8,515 bases of DNA from Tardiphaga sp. (GTDB lineage Bacteria > Pseudomonadota > Alphaproteobacteria > Rhizobiales > Xanthobacteraceae). Where the stretch lies: NCBI GenBank assembly GCA_028290765.1, contig JAQGJF010000318.1, forward strand, positions 1-8,515, in the 5' to 3' direction. The notes beneath the pieces were generated by a model that searched no databases, was not told where the DNA came from, and saw only the letters and a list, made by a program, of their open reading frames with translations. This document shows, piece after piece, positions 7,200 through 8,515 of the stretch. A program made the position numbers and the translations under genes. Every line of letters begins with the position of its first letter. The stretch's first letter is position 1.

Positions 7200-7235
7200 A
7201 TGCCTGAGCTTGTTGCCAATTCCGCCGAGGATTCC

Positions 7236-8515
7236 TCATTCGTGGGATGCCGGTAACGGCGAGCGTCTTAGAAATGATGCGTGATATTTGCCGCTTCGTT
7301 TCAATTTCGCACCAAGCGATGGATCCGCCAGTCTGAATATCGACCGCGCGTTTTGATCTGTGGTGACGGAATAAATTTGGCGGACCGGGCCCATTTTCAT
7401 GATGTCAGAGACGCCGAGCATGCTGAAGGCGTTAAGTTCGAGTCGCTCGGAGGGGTCGGTCACGAGCACCCAGGTGTCGTCTTCAATTTGCATGACGGAG
7501 TCGACTTCGTCGTCCCAGGCGCAGAGCACCACCTCCATGTGAGAGAAGCCTCCTGGATCGGTTGCGAATGCCTGAGCTACAGCCTCGACGGCGCCGCTGA
7601 CGCTTTGGGCATTGCCAGCCAGCACATCCCGAATCAGCACCGTAATCGGACCCCGCGTCTGTGCCAGGCCCGGCATGATCAAATGTGCCTCGGGCGCTTG
7701 ATGCCTTCCGAACCGACGGGCGCGCTGGAAGGGCGGCGTGAAATATCCCTGAGGGGTGTGCGGCCTGCCGACGGGGTCGTACTGGACAATGCCCGCGCGA
7801 TTCCAGGCTTGGAGTCCCGCCGGGCGCCAATAGGTATCGGGTAGCCATGTCGTTTCGATCTGCCGTTGCGATGACACGAGTGTCCAGGCTTGATCGAGTA
7901 AGAAGGCTTCCGGAAGATCCAAATATTCATGGGTGAGGCGCCGCCACGTGTCCAGCAAGGCACGTGCGGCTTCGGTTTGATGAAAAAATATCGCGCCGGT
8001 TTCCATCTCGCCGGAATGGTGTTTGTGGACCGCGAAGTCGCAACCCAGAGACTGAGGCAGTATGGGATGGCTGAGAACTCTCGCTTCGGGGTCGATCCAG
8101 AAAATCGGACGGTTGGCCCGCTCCCATTGGCGAATGATGAAATCGATCTTGTGAAGGCCGTCCGGATGACCCGGGAGTTCCGACGGGAGCCCCTCAACGA
8201 CACGGTCGAGACTCAATCGCTCCAGGTCGGCCGACAGCTTCGCCGCCTTCTCCTCAAAGATGAATCCGCCTTGAAACAAGGAAGCAAACAGCGTGTCGTC
8301 CTTGCGATAAAGGCCGGTCGGCACCGACAATGGCTTGACGCCACCCCACCAGACGTGGTGGGGAGCCGTCTTTCCCTGCGATCCGATCGAGCCGTAGGCG
8401 TGAAGCTTCGATTTCAGGAAATCAAAGGTGGGATTTTCGCCAAACGGAATGATGACAATGGAGTTTTCGTGAAGCGAGCTGACGAGCGTTTCGATGCATG
8501 GTGCGGTCGCCGAAT
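7236..8515 (-). CDS. Putative GT-A-fold glycosyltransferase with an unrecognised C-terminal domain (5' partial)
   Basis: The frame is open from the stop at 7236 to the right edge. 425 residues are visible and the start is missing. A TTG at 8330 is in frame, but 61 further open codons precede it (including IIPFGENPTFDFLKSKL), so it is not the start. Counting from the first full codon at the edge, NRPIFWIDPEARVL (about 134-147) resembles the strand ending in the DxD metal-binding motif of nucleotide-diphospho-sugar transferases (PF03407/GT77-like). METGAIFF (170-177) resembles the NTGxFFF strand, followed by LLDTW and then DQAW (207-210), another common motif of such enzymes. The expected DxD reads D141-P-E143. 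Residues about 281-425 match nothing I recognise. A role in surface polysaccharide or glycan modification is inference. Lower GC (about 60% in a sampled line) than the transporter genes hints at a different history. Whether it is active is uncertain. Confidence 0.7.
   Translation of the reverse strand, partial: SATAPCIETLVSSLHENSIVIIPFGENPTFDFLKSKLHAYGSIGSQGKTAPHHVWWGGVKPLSVPTGLYRKDDTLFASLFQGGFIFEEKAAKLSADLERLSLDRVVEGLPSELPGHPDGLHKIDFIIRQWERANRPIFWIDPEARVLSHPILPQSLGCDFAVHKHHSGEMETGAIFFHQTEAARALLDTWRRLTHEYLDLPEAFLLDQAWTLVSSQRQIETTWLPDTYWRPAGLQAWNRAGIVQYDPVGRPHTPQGYFTPPFQRARRFGRHQAPEAHLIMPGLAQTRGPITVLIRDVLAGNAQSVSGAVEAVAQAFATDPGGFSHMEVVLCAWDDEVDSVMQIEDDTWVLVTDPSERLELNAFSMLGVSDIMKMGPVRQIYSVTTDQNARSIFRLADPSLGAKLKRSGKYHASFLRRSPLPASHE

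Larger units (their letters stand above)
6889..7235. other. Non-coding region between the glycosyltransferase-like gene and the transglycosylase gene
   Basis: About 347 bases separate the stop of the right-hand gene from the transglycosylase start. I see no convincing coding frame, tRNA or strong T-run terminator here. It should hold the transglycosylase promoter, but no good -35/-10 pair stands out on the minus strand. What does stand out is repeats: a 12-base palindrome at 6931-6942, a second 12-base palindrome AGCCGCGCGGCT at 7034-7045, the inverted pair AGTTCC/GGAACT at 7078-7083 and 7100-7105, and a duplicated inverted-repeat element (6985-7020 and 7165-7199). Confidence 0.7.

Noticed and set aside
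8344..8363. Perfect hairpin CCCCACCA / TGGTGGGG with a GACG loop
   Set aside because: It lies inside an open reading frame, has no T-run on the minus strand, and is explained by the codons for PHHVWWG. Chance symmetry is more likely than a regulatory hairpin.

Overview
The window looks like a chromosomal segment of a GC-rich alphaproteobacterium, most likely of the Bradyrhizobium/Rhodopseudomonas group (Nitrobacteraceae). That placement rests on protein style: the RbsA/RbsC-type transporter, and the Slt protein with a long Lys/Ser/Thr/Ala-rich N-terminal linker. No rRNA or marker gene confirms it.

Positions 1-4505 (+ strand) hold a tightly packed gene set. It starts with the 3' part of a two-domain sugar-type ABC ATPase (1-1404), which overlaps by ATGA with an RbsC-like permease (1401-2387). 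After 7 bases comes a second RbsC-like permease (2395-3374), and after another 7 bases a C45/acyltransferase-like amidohydrolase (3382-4505). The spacing suggests one operon. The substrate-binding protein and the start of the ATPase lie upstream, outside the window. The second permease carries one apparent frameshift and the amidohydrolase carries two. As written, the transporter would lack a full-length second permease and the hydrolase would be cut in half. Either the operon is decaying or the sequence has indel errors. No lost base lies in a long homopolymer.

Positions 4498-6888 (- strand) hold an intact, secreted soluble lytic murein transglycosylase with a C-terminal SLT domain, converging on the amidohydrolase with an 8-base overlap of the 3' ends. 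A hairpin plus T-run just past its stop codon, inside the end of the amidohydrolase gene, is a plausible terminator.

Positions 6889-7235 are non-coding. They hold a 12-base perfect palindrome and two copies of a roughly 36-base element with inverted CACGTTT/AAACGTG arms, spaced 180 bases apart. These are candidate regulatory sites for the transglycosylase.

Positions 7236-8515 (- strand) hold the 3' part of a large reading frame that runs off the right edge. Its visible N-terminal half resembles a GT-A-fold nucleotide-diphospho-sugar transferase with an atypical metal-binding motif. The C-terminal roughly 145 residues are not recognised.

No clearly new multi-gene system is visible. The points most worth a second look are the paired inverted-repeat element, the clustered frameshifts in the transporter/amidohydrolase operon, and the asymmetric ATPase motifs.
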